A stretch of 64,000 bases of DNA. Source: Neofusicoccum parvum (taxonomy: Eukaryota > Ascomycota > Dothideomycetes > Botryosphaeriales > Botryosphaeriaceae). Location of the stretch: positions 868,001 to 932,000 of the forward strand of contig CP087215.1 of the NCBI GenBank assembly GCA_020912385.1. Reading direction: 5' to 3'. The stretch's first letter is position 1; every line of letters begins with the position of its first letter. The translations under genes were made by a program, and so were the position numbers. The notes below the pieces were generated by a model. The model saw only the letters and a list, made by a program, of their open reading frames with translations. It was not told where the DNA came from and did not search any database. Shown here in pieces: positions 44,063-55,380 of this stretch.

Positions 44063-46226
44063 ATGTTCAACCACGACTCGCCACAAAACGATCATGAACA
44101 CCGTTCGACAGAGTACAACAAAAAGCGTATTATTATCTGCTGCGATGGGACGTGGCAAGCCTCTGACAGAGGGAATGCCACCAACCCTTCCAACGTTGCT
44201 AGATTAGCTCGCATGCTGGCTCGTGAGGATAAAGAAGCAGGCCATGTACCACAGGTCATTTACTACCAGGGAGGGGTGGCATCGAATGGGTCGGGAACCT
44301 TGATTTCCGGGTCCATGCCGTATTTACCCATACCGGAGCTGACCAGCTTCATAGCAGGCGTGGGGGCAGGTATGTAGCAGGTTCCGAGGTCTGAGCCGAA
44401 GCAACGAACAACTGACGCAAGCTCCATGACTGTAGCGGGTTTCGGTTGGGGACTTGACGAGAACGTCATCGAGTGCTACCATTTTTTGTCGAACAATTAC
44501 AACCCTGGCGATGAAATCTTCATGTTCGGCTTCTCCAGGGGCGCTTACACGGCCCGTGCTCTTGCGGGAGTGGTGACTACAATGGTCAGTGTTGTGCAAC
44601 CGCCTGTCTGGCCCCCTGAACTGACCTTTCGCCTAGGGTCTCCTCCGCCCAGAGTGTCTGTCGGACTTTCAATATGGTTACGATCTCTACCGCCAGTACG
44701 GCACCAGCAAACACGAGGAGAGGCTCACCGATGTAACCTTTTGGGATTGGGCTCAAGACTCCAAAGCTTCCGAAGACGTGAATAGATTACAGTCCGGGAT
44801 GCAAGAGGTCACTATCAAGGCCATTGGCGTGTGGGACACGGTAAGTTCACACATTCTGGGCGGACAGAACCGATATTTCTGACCCGACGACCAGGTCGGA
44901 GCATTGGGGTTGCCAAAGAGCATGGTGACAACCCTGTTCCCCAAAATCAACGAGCGGTTCGAGTTCCACGACACGGCCCTCAACTACCGTGAGTGGTGCC
45001 CCAGTGCTCCCAAACGCCTCCCACTAACAAAAGCCCCAGGCATCGAAAACGCCTTCCAAGCGCTCGCCCTGGACGAGCACCGCGGCGCCTTCACGCCCAC
45101 GCTGTGGTACCTCGACCCGCGGTACCTCAAGCCGCACGACTGCACGCACTGCCCGCGCAGCGACAGCCCGGACCCGCTGCAGCACAAGATCGTGCCCAAC
45201 CTCAAGCAGTGCTGGTTCCCTGGGTACCACGAGTCGGTCGGGGGCGGCAACACGCTGCTCAACGTGTGGCAGCCAGACACCAGCGACAGCGACGACATCG
45301 CGCTGGCGTGGATGTGCGACAACCTGGACGGCCTCCTCGCCTTCGACGCCGCCGCCTGCACACGCATCCTCATCGCGCCACCCCTCCCCGCCCTCCCCCT
45401 CGCCCACCCGCCCGCCAGCCCGTACAAGCGCAAGCGCCGGCCCGCCGCCTCCACCCACCTCCTCCGCGCCACCTGGGCCGAAGGCCACAACGTCGACGCC
45501 GGCGCCCTCTTCGCCTGCTTCTTCGGCCTCGACATCGTCGGCCGCAGCCAGCCACGCACCCCCGGCCGCTACTACGCGCCCGGCGCCGCCACCAACGAGA
45601 CCGTGCACCCGTCCGTCCGCCACCGCGTCGACGCCTTCCGCAACGCCCTGCTGCTGCCGTACCGCCCGCCCGCGCTGCGCGGCTGGGCGTGGCGCGAGCA
45701 GCGCCGCGCGTCGACCGGCGCGCCCGACGGGCGCGGCGCCGAGTGGCGGAGCTGTCCGGATGAGGAGGAGGCGAAGGCTGCCGGATGGCTGTGGGGGCAC
45801 GGGGTGGAGGAGGAGCGGCGCGAGGAGGTCGTGCTGCGCGAGTGGGTGATCCGCGAGATGGAGGGGCGGGCGAACTTCGAGGCACGGCTGCTGCCGTGGC
45901 TGGTCAAGGAGCAGCTGTGGGAGCGGAACCGGCTGGTCGTGGCGGTCGAGGCGGAGGGCGGCGGGGCGGGGCGCGGAGGGGACGGCAGGGACAGAGCGGA
46001 TGCCGCGTTCTGGACTAGGACGAATTGGCGCGGCAGGAAGGTCATGGATGGGGCGTTTCGTCCGAGCCGCGCGAGCGGCGCCGCGGGAGGTGCTGGCGGT
46101 GGCAGGAAGAAGCACACTCCGCGCGTGGATAGTGCGGACTTGGATGTGTCGGCGCCGGGGCCGGGGCCCGGGCCGGTCAGGACTAATGGCCGTCCTCTTG
46201 ACCGCCCCGTTGACCATCCTGTCTAG
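44063..46226 (+). CDS. DUF2235 (Tle1-like phospholipase family) hydrolase (5 exons, 646 aa)
   Basis: Exons are 44063-44369, 44436-44584, 44637-44840, 44895-44988 and 45040-46226, with introns of 66, 52, 54 and 51 nt. The start RIIICCDGTWQ (22-32) with Asp28-Gly29-Thr30 is the first family motif. GWGLDENV follows. The nucleophile elbow FGFSRGAYTAR places Ser136 in GxSxG, and GVWDTVGALG carries the conserved Asp. A His in the WFPGYHESVGGG block is the likely third catalytic residue. DUF2235 proteins are alpha/beta hydrolases related to bacterial type VI phospholipase effectors of the Tle1 family. Fungal copies are widespread and their substrate is uncertain. The C-terminal 200 residues are Arg/Gly/Pro-rich and poorly conserved-looking. 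The fourth intron is a multiple of three and has no stop (see findings). Confidence 0.9.
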
Positions 46227-49018
46227 ATGTGTGGGATAGTTGGGGCTTGAAGTCTTGAGTCTTCATGGCAAAAGGATGTAGTCAGTGCAGTAGCGGTCGT
46301 TCGTCTCAGCTGCTATTTTTTAATCAAGTATTATTCCGAAAGCGGGGTGAATATCTATAGTCTCGATAAGTTATACTATTAGCTGTTCAGATGTTTAACA
46401 TGTGAACTTGAATGGTTTTATGATGATAAGAGACGGGAATATGCAGCATAAGTCCTTGGTTCCCGGTAAACGCTGCCCACGGATAGTAGCAGAGGCTCAA
46501 TCGGCCTTCAGCTGGTATATGGGAATCCGTTATCAAGTCTTAATGGGAGGAACGAAGTCGTTTCCGGAAGAGGATAACTGCATATCCTACGGAAGGAATG
46601 ATAGCTCGTTGTAGGCCAATTAGATACCCGCGATCTCATCACCTCCCGGTAAATTCGATCCAGGGAAAGGCTTCCTTTAAGAGAACTAGCGAAGCTTTCG
46701 TCTCGGATGTTCATGTCGCAATCTTGATAGCGTTCCATGTTCAAGTACAGCTCTCTTTCTTGAGCGTGCGGCATAACCCTTCGGAGACAAAAGTACGGGA
46801 GAGCGGAGCCTAACATGCCATCACCGAGGCATCTCCGGAAGGGAGAAGTACGCAAACGGAAGGAACAACCACAGAAACTCCGGACGCGGAAACTAGGGGC
46901 TGGATTTTCCTTTGGCTCGTGAAGGGTGACGGTTCACCAATTGTTGGTCGATGTGAAGGTTCTCCGCCGGTCTCTTGAATTAGTTGATTGGGGTGTCACC
47001 AGGTCGTGATACGGTCTCTATACCCCACCTTTTGCGGAAATTAGTACCCGGTGGTTATATCTAGCGCCTATAGAAACTACGGAAATGTCAATGTGGGTTC
47101 GACTTGGGCTGCAGTCTGGAGGCTATCGTTGGGTGTGTTAGCAGCAGTATCGAGCTGGGAAGTGGATGGTAGCTTGGTGCATGTTCTGAAGTTCGCGAGG
47201 GAGGAGACGAGCATCTACGCTGCGGATCTAAGGGGGAGTGTGTATGTGCTTCTAAATAGAGTAAGAAAAAGAGATGGGTGGACAGCGGTAGATGATTGGG
47301 GTCACGTCTCCGGGTAACGCTTGGGTCTTACTGGAACTGCGAGGGGAAAATACAACGCGAGTCTTGAATGCGTACACAGCTCTTACATTCCAAACCGAAT
47401 ATGTTCGTCAGTATAAGGGCATGCAAAGCCCCCGTCTCAAGCTCCCAGAAACCCGGCGCTAAACGGCGTCCAACGCACCGATACTCACATCAAACACACC
47501 AGAGCAGCTCCCCAGACAGCGACAGAGGCCCCCTCGCGACCGGAAAACCCAACGGCATCGTCCGGCGCCACGGCATCCGGAGCGCGGCCGCCCTGAGCCA
47601 GTCCTCAACCCACACACGAAGCAGTCGAAGCACCCACCCATCCCCCCGACGCGCCGCCCGCAGCACGACCGCGGTCCCCCACGACACCCCAACTTTCCCG
47701 CCCGCCGGGCTCGGCCTACCCTCATCTCGCCCGAGCCGTCCATCGCGCGGCATGCCGACGCCGATGCCGACGCCGAAGCCTAGACCCGGGAGGGACGGAA
47801 GGGAAGCAGCCCGCCTTCGCGCGCGACGCCGACAGGCGCGCCGTCCGCCGCATCGCATCGCATCGCATCGCGGACAGCGGCGGCTGTGATTGGGCCGTCC
47901 GGCCGGACATGCCTTGAGCGCCCTTCTCGCCTCGCCTCGCCTCCCCTCCCCTCCCCACCGCCCAGCCCGCCGTGGTGCGAGTCAGGGAAGCGACGCTGCG
48001 CGGCGGCGCGGGGCGGGGCGGCGCGGGGGCGATGGAAGTCCTGGTGTGCGGATGGCAGGTCGAAGGCTGTTGGGAGGGGGCGACACGAGCGAGTGCAGAG
48101 GTCGCGGGCGTGCGAGGGCGGGTGGGCGGCAGTGGTTTTCCTTTCCTTTCTGCTTGCGCCGCGGATTGCGCGAGAGGCGCCGGAGGTGGCCGGGGGGAGC
48201 GGTAGGGGAGGGAGGGATGCCTGGGCTTATCTCGCTCCGTCCTTGACGTCGAGGGTTGTGCGCACAGCGCGCCAGCTTGGACGGGCTGTCGTGCGAGGGA
48301 GAGGGAGAGCTGGACTCGAAACGCGGGGTAGAGGCATGCGCACGCCGGTTGATGCTCGGGTCACACGCGAGCATCCATGGCTCCGTGCCCGTTTGGGACC
48401 ATATCAGATTAATTGGGGCACGAGTGCGAGAGGATGGGGATGGGCGACGTTGGAGGCGCCGCCGTGGACCCTTGATTCTTGCTTGCACGCGGCCATTGGC
48501 CCGCCAGCCTGTTGCTCAACCCAGCGCCGGGGGCGTTTGATATTACACCCGAGCTGAGATAACGATCGGTGGCTTGCGACTCGGCCGTTGGCGTCTGCCT
48601 CTGCTCGGATCTCTCGGGTGTTTTGAGATGCTGGGCCCGCTCAATTCCAACCAGAAGTCGGACCGCACGACCATTGCAGAAGAGTCGTGCACATTGCACG
48701 GCAGTCCAGCCCCAAACCGACATAGTGTGCAGCGGGTGGCGCGGGAGTAGAAGAAAATAGTCTAGCTAATTCCCGCATGCAAGTGACTCAGGCACCAGAT
48801 CTACAATCCCTGCAAGGAAAAAGGAAAGAGACCATCCACCATCATAGAAAAACCACGCTGATGCCCAATCCGCTATCCATTCTTCCTTGCTGTCTTTCGC
48901 AATTCGCCGTCCCGACAGTCACAAATCTGTGCCGCAACAATCCGGGCCCCTGATCCGAACCCGAGGAGTTGTTGCTGTGCGCTTCGGATCCTGTCTGCGA
49001 TTCCATTGTGTCCGCTCA
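46227..49018. other. Long intergenic region, no supported gene
   Basis: 2.8 kb between convergent genes. 46227-47340 is mixed to AT-rich and has no domain-bearing frame. 47450-48550 is GC-rich and CpG-dense, with a GCATC pentamer repeat (47850-47871) and C/T-rich stretches. Frames on both strands there are composition-driven. The last 300 bases are probably the 3' UTR of the dynamin-like gene. Confidence 0.5.
47850..47871 (+). repeat. GCATC pentanucleotide microsatellite (4 units)
   Basis: Four perfect GCATC units plus a partial one lie in a GC-rich intergenic stretch. Confidence 0.85.
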
Positions 49019-51409
49019 TCACAGCAGAATCTTGCGACCCTTCTCCAGGTCCTCCAGCTCCTTGGTCAGCTGTCCGCGCCTACGCCTGACGAACGCGTCC
49101 TCGCCCGCGATTTCCTCGAGCTGTTCGTGCGACAGCTTGCTCACAAAGGCCGGAGTGAATAGCCTGAGCGGCGTTTCCGGTCCGCTGATAAGGTGGTATC
49201 CCGCCGCCTGCATGCAGAGCGTGTCGACGCAACGCTTGCGCGCCACCTTGTAGTACGACTCGAGGATATCGTGGAGGTCTTGGATCGTGTGGTCCTTGTT
49301 GCTGATGTGGCGGCTCTGCACCAAGTCATCAATCCGCACATAAGTACGACCTTCAATCTCCTGCGTGTCATGGCGCGCCGCATCCCGACGAATACGCTTC
49401 TTGCGACTAGAACACATCACAATGAGTAGTACATATATCGGTACGCTCAATATCAGCTGCGTTGCTTACCAAGTCTCAAGATTGTCGTTGAAGTAGTGGT
49501 TCGTCGTAGTCGGAACACCGAACCGCTCCACCACCATGATGAACGACACCTGGTCGACCGCCTTCTTGTAGCGCACCATCAAGTCATCCATGAGCAACGA
49601 CTCCAGCTGCTGCAGAGCGTTGGGCTCTGGGCACACCACCTTGAGGAGCGTCTTGATGAACGCGTGCGTCATCGTCACAACGTCGGAGATGTAACCCTTG
49701 GCCAGATCGTCCCAATTGTGTGACTGCGCCTTCATGCAGGTTGAGAGCAGCGATGGATCGAAGTTGCCAAGCTCAAAGCCACGGGAGTTGTTGTAGAGCG
49801 TCTTCATCCACTCCAGCATCCCTCCTCCAGCCTTGGGCTTGCGCAGCTTTGTGTCGTCATGCAGGATATCCTCAATATCCAAGATGGATTCCTTCTTTCT
49901 CGTAGAGCAACGAGTATCGACCTCAATGCCGAAGGGATTGTTGGGGAGCGTTGCTTGCTGAGGGGCAGTAGACGAGGAGCCAGCGCCAAAACTAAACCCC
50001 ACCTTCATCGGAGTAGCGCTGCCGAAGGAGCTGACATTGCTGACGCTCTGCTGCATTGTGGTGCTGGGCCTTCTATCAGGAAAGTCAGTGGGTTCAGCGG
50101 TAGTGCGGAAGTCGTAGGTATGGCCATAGTTGGCGAAGTCCTTCGAGAGCACATCATTGCGGCTGACCACCTCTGTAGCAATCTTTAGCTCTGGGAACAT
50201 CGAGAAGCAGTCGTCGCCGTATTTCGCCTCGAGTCCCTGCGAGGTAAGAGCCTGGAAGCGCGTCGCCAAGTTGATGAGGAACGTCGACTGTGCGTTCGGC
50301 GTGTCGCGACTGGGACCCATGCTCTCGAGGGCCTTTCTACATTCCTTCAACTTCTTGTTGACTTCAAGCTTGACCTACGGGAGCAAAAACAGTGAGTGAA
50401 CAATTAGGCAACTTCTATCGAGGAAGCATACCTTAGGGAATTCGCGGCGGATGTGGGCAGCCAAGATGACTTGCAGACGCTCCCTCAAGGCATCGACTCC
50501 AACACGGTCCTTCGGAAGTCCCCTCCACGGCGGCACCGTCTGGAAGAAGCTCTCTTCCGCGACAAACCTGTCGAAGTCCGGGTTATCGACGTCCTTCTGT
50601 CCCGGGTTCCTCACGAGGCACCAACCCAGACTCAACTTGTGTGAACGGCCTTCGACCATGTCGATGACGCCCTTCTCCGCGCCCTTGTCGACGAGATCAG
50701 GCTTCGTCAAAACTCCAAGCGTCCTATGGCCCGGCTTGTCCACGTCCTCAGCCATCTCGAGGATGAGCTGGGTGGCGACGTCAACGTTGGCGGGAACAAC
50801 AGTCAGCATGACGGAGCGAGGGTTCTTCATATAGTCGAAGACCATGGCCTTCACGAAGTCCTTGTCCTCCTTCGTCGTGACGTCCTTGGTGACGCGCTGG
50901 AAGATGCCAGGCACATCGATTACGGTGAGATGCTCTTGGGACGGGCCAACGACCTCGATCGACAGGACATCCGAGGAGAAAGTCTTCGGAGGTGAAGCAG
51001 ACGAGGACTGAGGGTCGGCGGAAGAGGCGATGCCCATGACGCCTTGGACCTCCTTCATAATGGAAGCGAAGGAAGCCTGGTCCAGCTCTTCGAGATCCGA
51101 CTTCTTCCAGGCACGCGACTTGTCGATGTGCTCCTGCTTGGAGTCCTTGCCGGGGATAATCGACACATTGATGGAAGTGGTGGGGGCGCGACGGAAGGTG
51201 ATCTGCGTCGCAAAACGCGTGCAGAGACCACTGTCGCGCGGGAAAGGGAGGCGGGTGAGGCCCTCAAGCACAGACGACTTGCCGCTAGATTGATCGCCGA
51301 CGACGACGATCTGAGGGAGGTCGATGTGGTGACCGACGTTGCAGGCGAAGAGCTTGTCGATCTTGGACAGCATGGCGGGGTCCGCCAGCGCCTGAGGTTG
51401 GGACGCCAT
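49019..51409 (-). CDS. Dynamin-family GTPase (Mx/Vps1-like, 3 exons, 756 aa)
   Basis: Exons are 51409-50432, 50374-49470 and 49406-49019, with introns of 57 and 63 nt that keep phase. The GTPase domain shows G1 GDQSSGKS (38-45), G2 Thr64 in CTRFATQ, G3 DVPG (165-168) and G4 TKPD (235-238). A dynamin middle/stalk domain follows, including a Ser/Pro-rich loop (about 415-470). The C-terminal GED-like region has the helical signature RRKRGQLTKELEDLEKGRKIL-type sequence. No PH or proline-rich domain is present, so it resembles the fungal Mx-like dynamin-related proteins rather than canonical Vps1, Dnm1 or Mgm1. Such GTPases assemble on membranes and remodel them; the target membrane is not evident. 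Start chosen at the ATG in a CACAATGGC context because the upstream in-frame extension is low complexity and Ser/Pro-rich. Confidence 0.93.
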
Positions 51410-53725
51410 TGTGGGTGGTGTTGTCAGAGGATGGCTTGGGGTGAGTTGAAGGGCTGCCTGGCGCACGGACTGCCTTGAGTGCGCAGAGGAGGAAGGAACG
51501 AACCGCGCGCCGACGCGTGACGTCACTGGAGAAGACTTTGGAAGAGTAAGGGGATGCCGCGATGTGTTCAGAGACACAGCAAACGAGTGAACTTGTTTCT
51601 TTCATTCGATAGCCAGCAGGTAATGCCTTTGGCTCGCTGCATGGCGATTTTCACGTGGGATCAGAGCCACGCCTTCGCATCTACGCTGTTCTGTGCTGTG
51701 CGCGCTGCATCTACCGTCATCTATACTGTGCATCAAAGATGACTGTCTGCGTGCATTAGAATATGTAAGTCTTTCACTGGCATTGAAAACACGGTTGAAG
51801 CTACTTTGACTGGGATGTTATTTGCGGACACTGGAAGATGAGCCCCAAGGCCCACTGGACTGCTAGCTAGGAAGGCAAGACTTCTTCATTCACCCTGCGC
51901 ATCAACACGTACGGCGCCCAAGATTCTAGTCAGGCCTGGACCGTCACTAGCTTGGTGGGCCTCACCATTACTATCAACGCTGCTTGCCTGAATATTGTCG
52001 AGTGGCTGTCCGATACGAGGTCGGTTCAGGAAACGTTCCGACAAACTCACACATTGGCAGTTAGAGCATCTATACGGATGCGTTCAGCAATTCTCCGACG
52101 CGCATTTGCATCTAGATCTCCAGACGAATGCTTTAACTACATATGGAGGCATGCGCGTGTTCCGATGCTGTCTTAGCCAGCCTCGTATAAGCTAGGCTAC
52201 TTCGCCATCCTACTTTGTATCTCCGCCGCTCGGCACCTTGCCATGATCTCCCGTTCCTATACCGCCTCCCGAAGGACCCGAGCCGGATCGGGATAAAGGT
52301 GCGGGGAAAGGGTGCAGGCTAACGCGAGAGCCAGCTACGGTCTCCCAAAGGAACTCTCCGAAGGCAATGCTGTGCCCGCCTCAATGGTGCGGCGTAAGGT
52401 TAGTTCCGTATCGAAGTCAGCCGCCCGTCGATGGTGTGCAACCCGACGGCGCGGTCCTTCGACGGCCGCAAACTCAAACGCCCTGAAGTCGCTCGCAGCC
52501 CCCAGCGTCGCTGCAGCCAAACCGAAAGCAGGGCCACACCCGCAGCTCTTGCCCATGGCCAGATGCAATAATGTCCTCACGTCGTCCGCACCGCACAGGC
52601 GGCGCCCGAACCACCCTGGTATATCGGCCGTAGCAGCGCTGAGACGCCCGCACCGTCCACCAGCCTCCCTCGCCAACCTCAAAGGAGGCAACGCGCAACA
52701 ACGCCAACGCAAAATGCCAATAGTCAGCCACAGCACAGGTTAATCAAATCCAATTCCCGAAACCCGTTAGCTTCCCCGACGGCTGCCCTAACGCCGTCCG
52801 CGCACGAGCCATCCAAAAAGAGAAAAATTCTTCTTGCCTCACCCAACCCAACGCAACCTCGAGGAAGACACAAAAAAAAAGATGATGCTAACAAACCAGT
52901 CTCAAGACTGATAAGAACAGTGTTCTTGCAGCTTCTGTGGATCGAACACAGTACCTCCAGATACCGCACAGATTGTGTTGTGGTTGGGGCTGAAGTGGAC
53001 TTCAGTCTGATGGGCGAGCTGTTAGCTCGGTGTTCCGGAGAGTAATGCGAGATTTCTGAGGATGGGCTTACCTGGCGCTCTCCCAAGTGAGCTAAAGCTG
53101 CTGGGCTTGGTTGATGCATTGCCGGTTGGGCGCGGGGGGTTATATCACGGAAGCACAGGGATGGGAGGGAAGGCGTGAGCATTCTGTATATCTGTACGTC
53201 TTGGAGGTAGTCAAGATTCCTCGATTGAATATGCTTCCTTCTGAATGATTATCTGCAGGTGCGGTGCCGGACCGAAGACGAAAAAGCCGTACCAAATATC
53301 GGGTTTGCCCCGACAGCGTGAATACTGAAGCCGGCGGAGCGCTTCCCGGTCCTTGAAATGAATTGCAAAGATATGTTCTGTACACCCTCTTCCCAAGCTT
53401 TCCCTTCTGCCTATACACGCGGCAATAAAAAGTCTCTGAGATGTGCTTGGTTGGTGAAGTCTTGCAACAAGAACATAAGCTTGTAGATGGACAATGAAAA
53501 TCTTTTTCCCGATACGAATGTGCCGAACAGGAGGCCATGAAACCATCAAGACAAATACTTCAACCACGCATGAAAGCGTTGCAATGCTCTCCGAACTGAC
53601 CTCGTAGCTGCACAAGTCCAGTCAGTCTTCACCTGTCCGGTCAACTCCCATTCCTTTTACACATAACCTCTGCCAGCGAACAGCCCTCCCATCAGCAGCA
53701 ACATCACAATCTGTTGTATACAACA
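51410..53725. other. Intergenic region, no supported gene
   Basis: 2.3 kb. It includes the promoter of the dynamin-like gene at its left end. 51560-52200 is moderately AT-rich. 52300-52740 has open frames on both strands without motifs. 52860-53640 again lacks coding signs. The tRNA-Arg gene follows at once. Confidence 0.5.
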
Positions 53726-53797
53726 GGCCGCATGGCCCAATGGCAAGGCGCTTGACTACGAATCAAGAGATTCCAGGTTCGACCCCTGGTGTGGTCA
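53726..53797 (+). tRNA. tRNA-Arg (anticodon ACG)
   Basis: A complete cloverleaf can be drawn: acceptor GGCCGCA paired with TGTGGTC (two G-U pairs), D arm with A-box TGGCCCAATGG, and anticodon stem CTTGA/TCAAG with loop CTACGAA giving ACG (decoded as inosine-CG). The T arm is CCAGG-TTCGACC-CCTGG, holding the B-box GGTTCGACCCC. The discriminator base is A. No intron. CCA is not encoded, as expected in eukaryotes. Confidence 0.95.
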
Positions 53798-54456
53798 TTC
53801 TTTTTGCTCTTGCATCCTCTGCGCCATGTGTTGCAGTCCAGATGTCCGTGGTCGAAATTTTTCTCGCGTTGGTGGTGTTCGGCTCGACGGCCGTCGGGAC
53901 TCGGGACGAAGCGGGGCCAGGTGGAGGAAAATGACTCGGCGTGGGCGCAAGAGCAACCGAGTCAAGTCGAACTAGCGAAGAGAGCGGATCTGTATTTCGT
54001 TGGATCTTTTTCGCTGCGGGACGGGCGGGTATTATTTGCGGCGTTGGTGGCGGTGATATTCCGAGGGAGAAGCGCCGAGCGGTGACCTGACCTGACCCCA
54101 TCGGTCGCCGGGGGGGTGGTGCTGCGGAGCAACTCCGAAGGGCCATGCAAGAGAACGGGGTAGAAGAACTGGGCCCGCGGATCTGGGTTTCAGCCGGCGA
54201 TCTTTCTGGCCTATAGAGGAGCAAATGGAAAAAAAGAACGCAACAGTAGTACGGTGGAGTAAAGGGGGCAGAACAGGAGAATTGCATCACCGACGTCTCC
54301 GGACGACCGCCGCGCCGATCATTCAATAGTCGAGATAGCTGCAGTGGAGGCCAGCCTCACCCCTCGCTCTGCACAAGCCCAAGGCAATCAATCGTGCTCA
54401 GCACAAAAAAAAAAAATCCCCGGCGCTCCTTCATCGCCCAAGCCCGCCCACGACGA
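53798..54456. other. Intergenic region
   Basis: 660 bases between the tRNA gene and the esterase stop. An A-run lies near 54408. No coding support; the right part is probably the esterase 3' UTR. Confidence 0.5.
53801..53805 (+). terminator. RNA polymerase III terminator of tRNA-Arg
   Basis: A run of five T residues starts four bases after the tRNA discriminator base. Confidence 0.8.
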
Positions 54457-55380
54457 TCAAGGGCACCGCGGAACCTCTCCCGCGCTCCCGCCCTGCCTCT
54501 TCAACGCCTCAACCGCCATCCCATACGCCTCCGCCTTCGCCCTGGCCTGCACGCTCCCCTCCACCGCCCCCTTGTCCCACGCGTGCCCGCACCCCTCGAA
54601 CCTCCTCCTCACCACCCTGCTCCTCCCCGCCCCCTCAACCCGCCCCGCCAGCCGCTCCGCCTCCTCCGCCAGCGAATCCTGCGCCCCCGTCAGCACCACC
54701 ACCTCCTCCGGAAACCGCTCCGGATCCGCGTGGCACGGCGAGATGCGCGGGTCGCGCGGGTCCACGCCGGGCGGGATGTAGCACGCGTCGAACAGGCGCG
54801 CCATGGCGGGCGGGATGGGGCGGCCATTGGGGTCGGGGGCGCGCTTGGCGGCGGGCGGCACGGACAGGTCGGCGGGCGGGTAGAAGGCGAGCAGGGCGCG
54901 GAAGGCGGCGGGCGGGAAGGCCAGCGCGGCGGCGGCGGCGAGCGCGAGGTTGGCGCCCGCGCTGAAGCCCGAGAGCGAGACGCGCGCGTTGTCGTAGGAG
55001 GGGCTGCTCTGCGCCCAGCGGATCGCGTCCTCGGCGTCGTGCACTGCGGCCGGGAATGGGTGCTCGGGCGCCAGCCGGTACTGGATGTCGAGCACGACGT
55101 GCCCGGTTGTGCGCGCGACGAGCGTGCAGAATTCGTCGTCGCTGCCGTGCATGGGCAGCACGAAGCCCGAGCCGTGGAAGTTGAGGAGCACGGGTGGAGG
55201 CGGGGACGCGGAGGCCGACGGCGGCTGGTAGACGTGGGCTTTGATGGTGCGGCCGGGCTCGCGCGACGGGATGTGCAGCGTGCTGGTTTGGTGGGTTGCG
55301 GGGGTGCCGCGGCGCAGCCACATGAGGAAGCGCATCAGCGACACGGTCGCCTTGAGGCGCAGGTACGTGAAGAGCCACAT
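54457..55380 (-). CDS. Alpha/beta hydrolase fold-3 esterase (HSL/arylacetamide deacetylase type, 307 aa)
   Basis: This intronless gene starts with a short hydrophobic N-terminus (WLFTYLRLKATVSLMRFLMWL), possibly a membrane anchor. The oxyanion motif is HGSG (69-72) in place of the usual HGGG. The nucleophile elbow is GFSAG (138-142) with Ser140. YRLAPEHPFPAA (101-112) is the family signature. Asp235 (GAQDSLAEE) and His266 (GCGHAWD) complete the triad. It should hydrolyse carboxylic esters of small or medium lipids or secondary metabolites. Gly-to-Ser in the third oxyanion-loop position occurs in some fungal relatives and need not abolish activity. Very GC-rich codons make a long opposite-strand frame that is not a gene. 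Confidence 0.9.
   Translation of the reverse strand: MWLFTYLRLKATVSLMRFLMWLRRGTPATHQTSTLHIPSREPGRTIKAHVYQPPSASASPPPPVLLNFHGSGFVLPMHGSDDEFCTLVARTTGHVVLDIQYRLAPEHPFPAAVHDAEDAIRWAQSSPSYDNARVSLSGFSAGANLALAAAAALAFPPAAFRALLAFYPPADLSVPPAAKRAPDPNGRPIPPAMARLFDACYIPPGVDPRDPRISPCHADPERFPEEVVVLTGAQDSLAEEAERLAGRVEGAGRSRVVRRRFEGCGHAWDKGAVEGSVQARAKAEAYGMAVEALKRQGGSAGEVPRCP

Noticed and set aside
45024..46217. 397-codon minus-strand frame opposite the DUF2235 3' exon
   Set aside because: Shadow frame in a very GC-rich exon; no domain.
47850..47871. Pentamer array considered as a CRISPR-like or satellite repeat
   Set aside because: Units are 5 bp with no spacers; a plain microsatellite in a eukaryote.
51409..51577. 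N-terminal extension of the dynamin-like protein to an upstream in-frame ATG at 51577
   Set aside because: The extra 56 residues are Ser/Pro-rich leader translation. The ATG at 51409 has a better context and starts the usual dynamin N-terminus.
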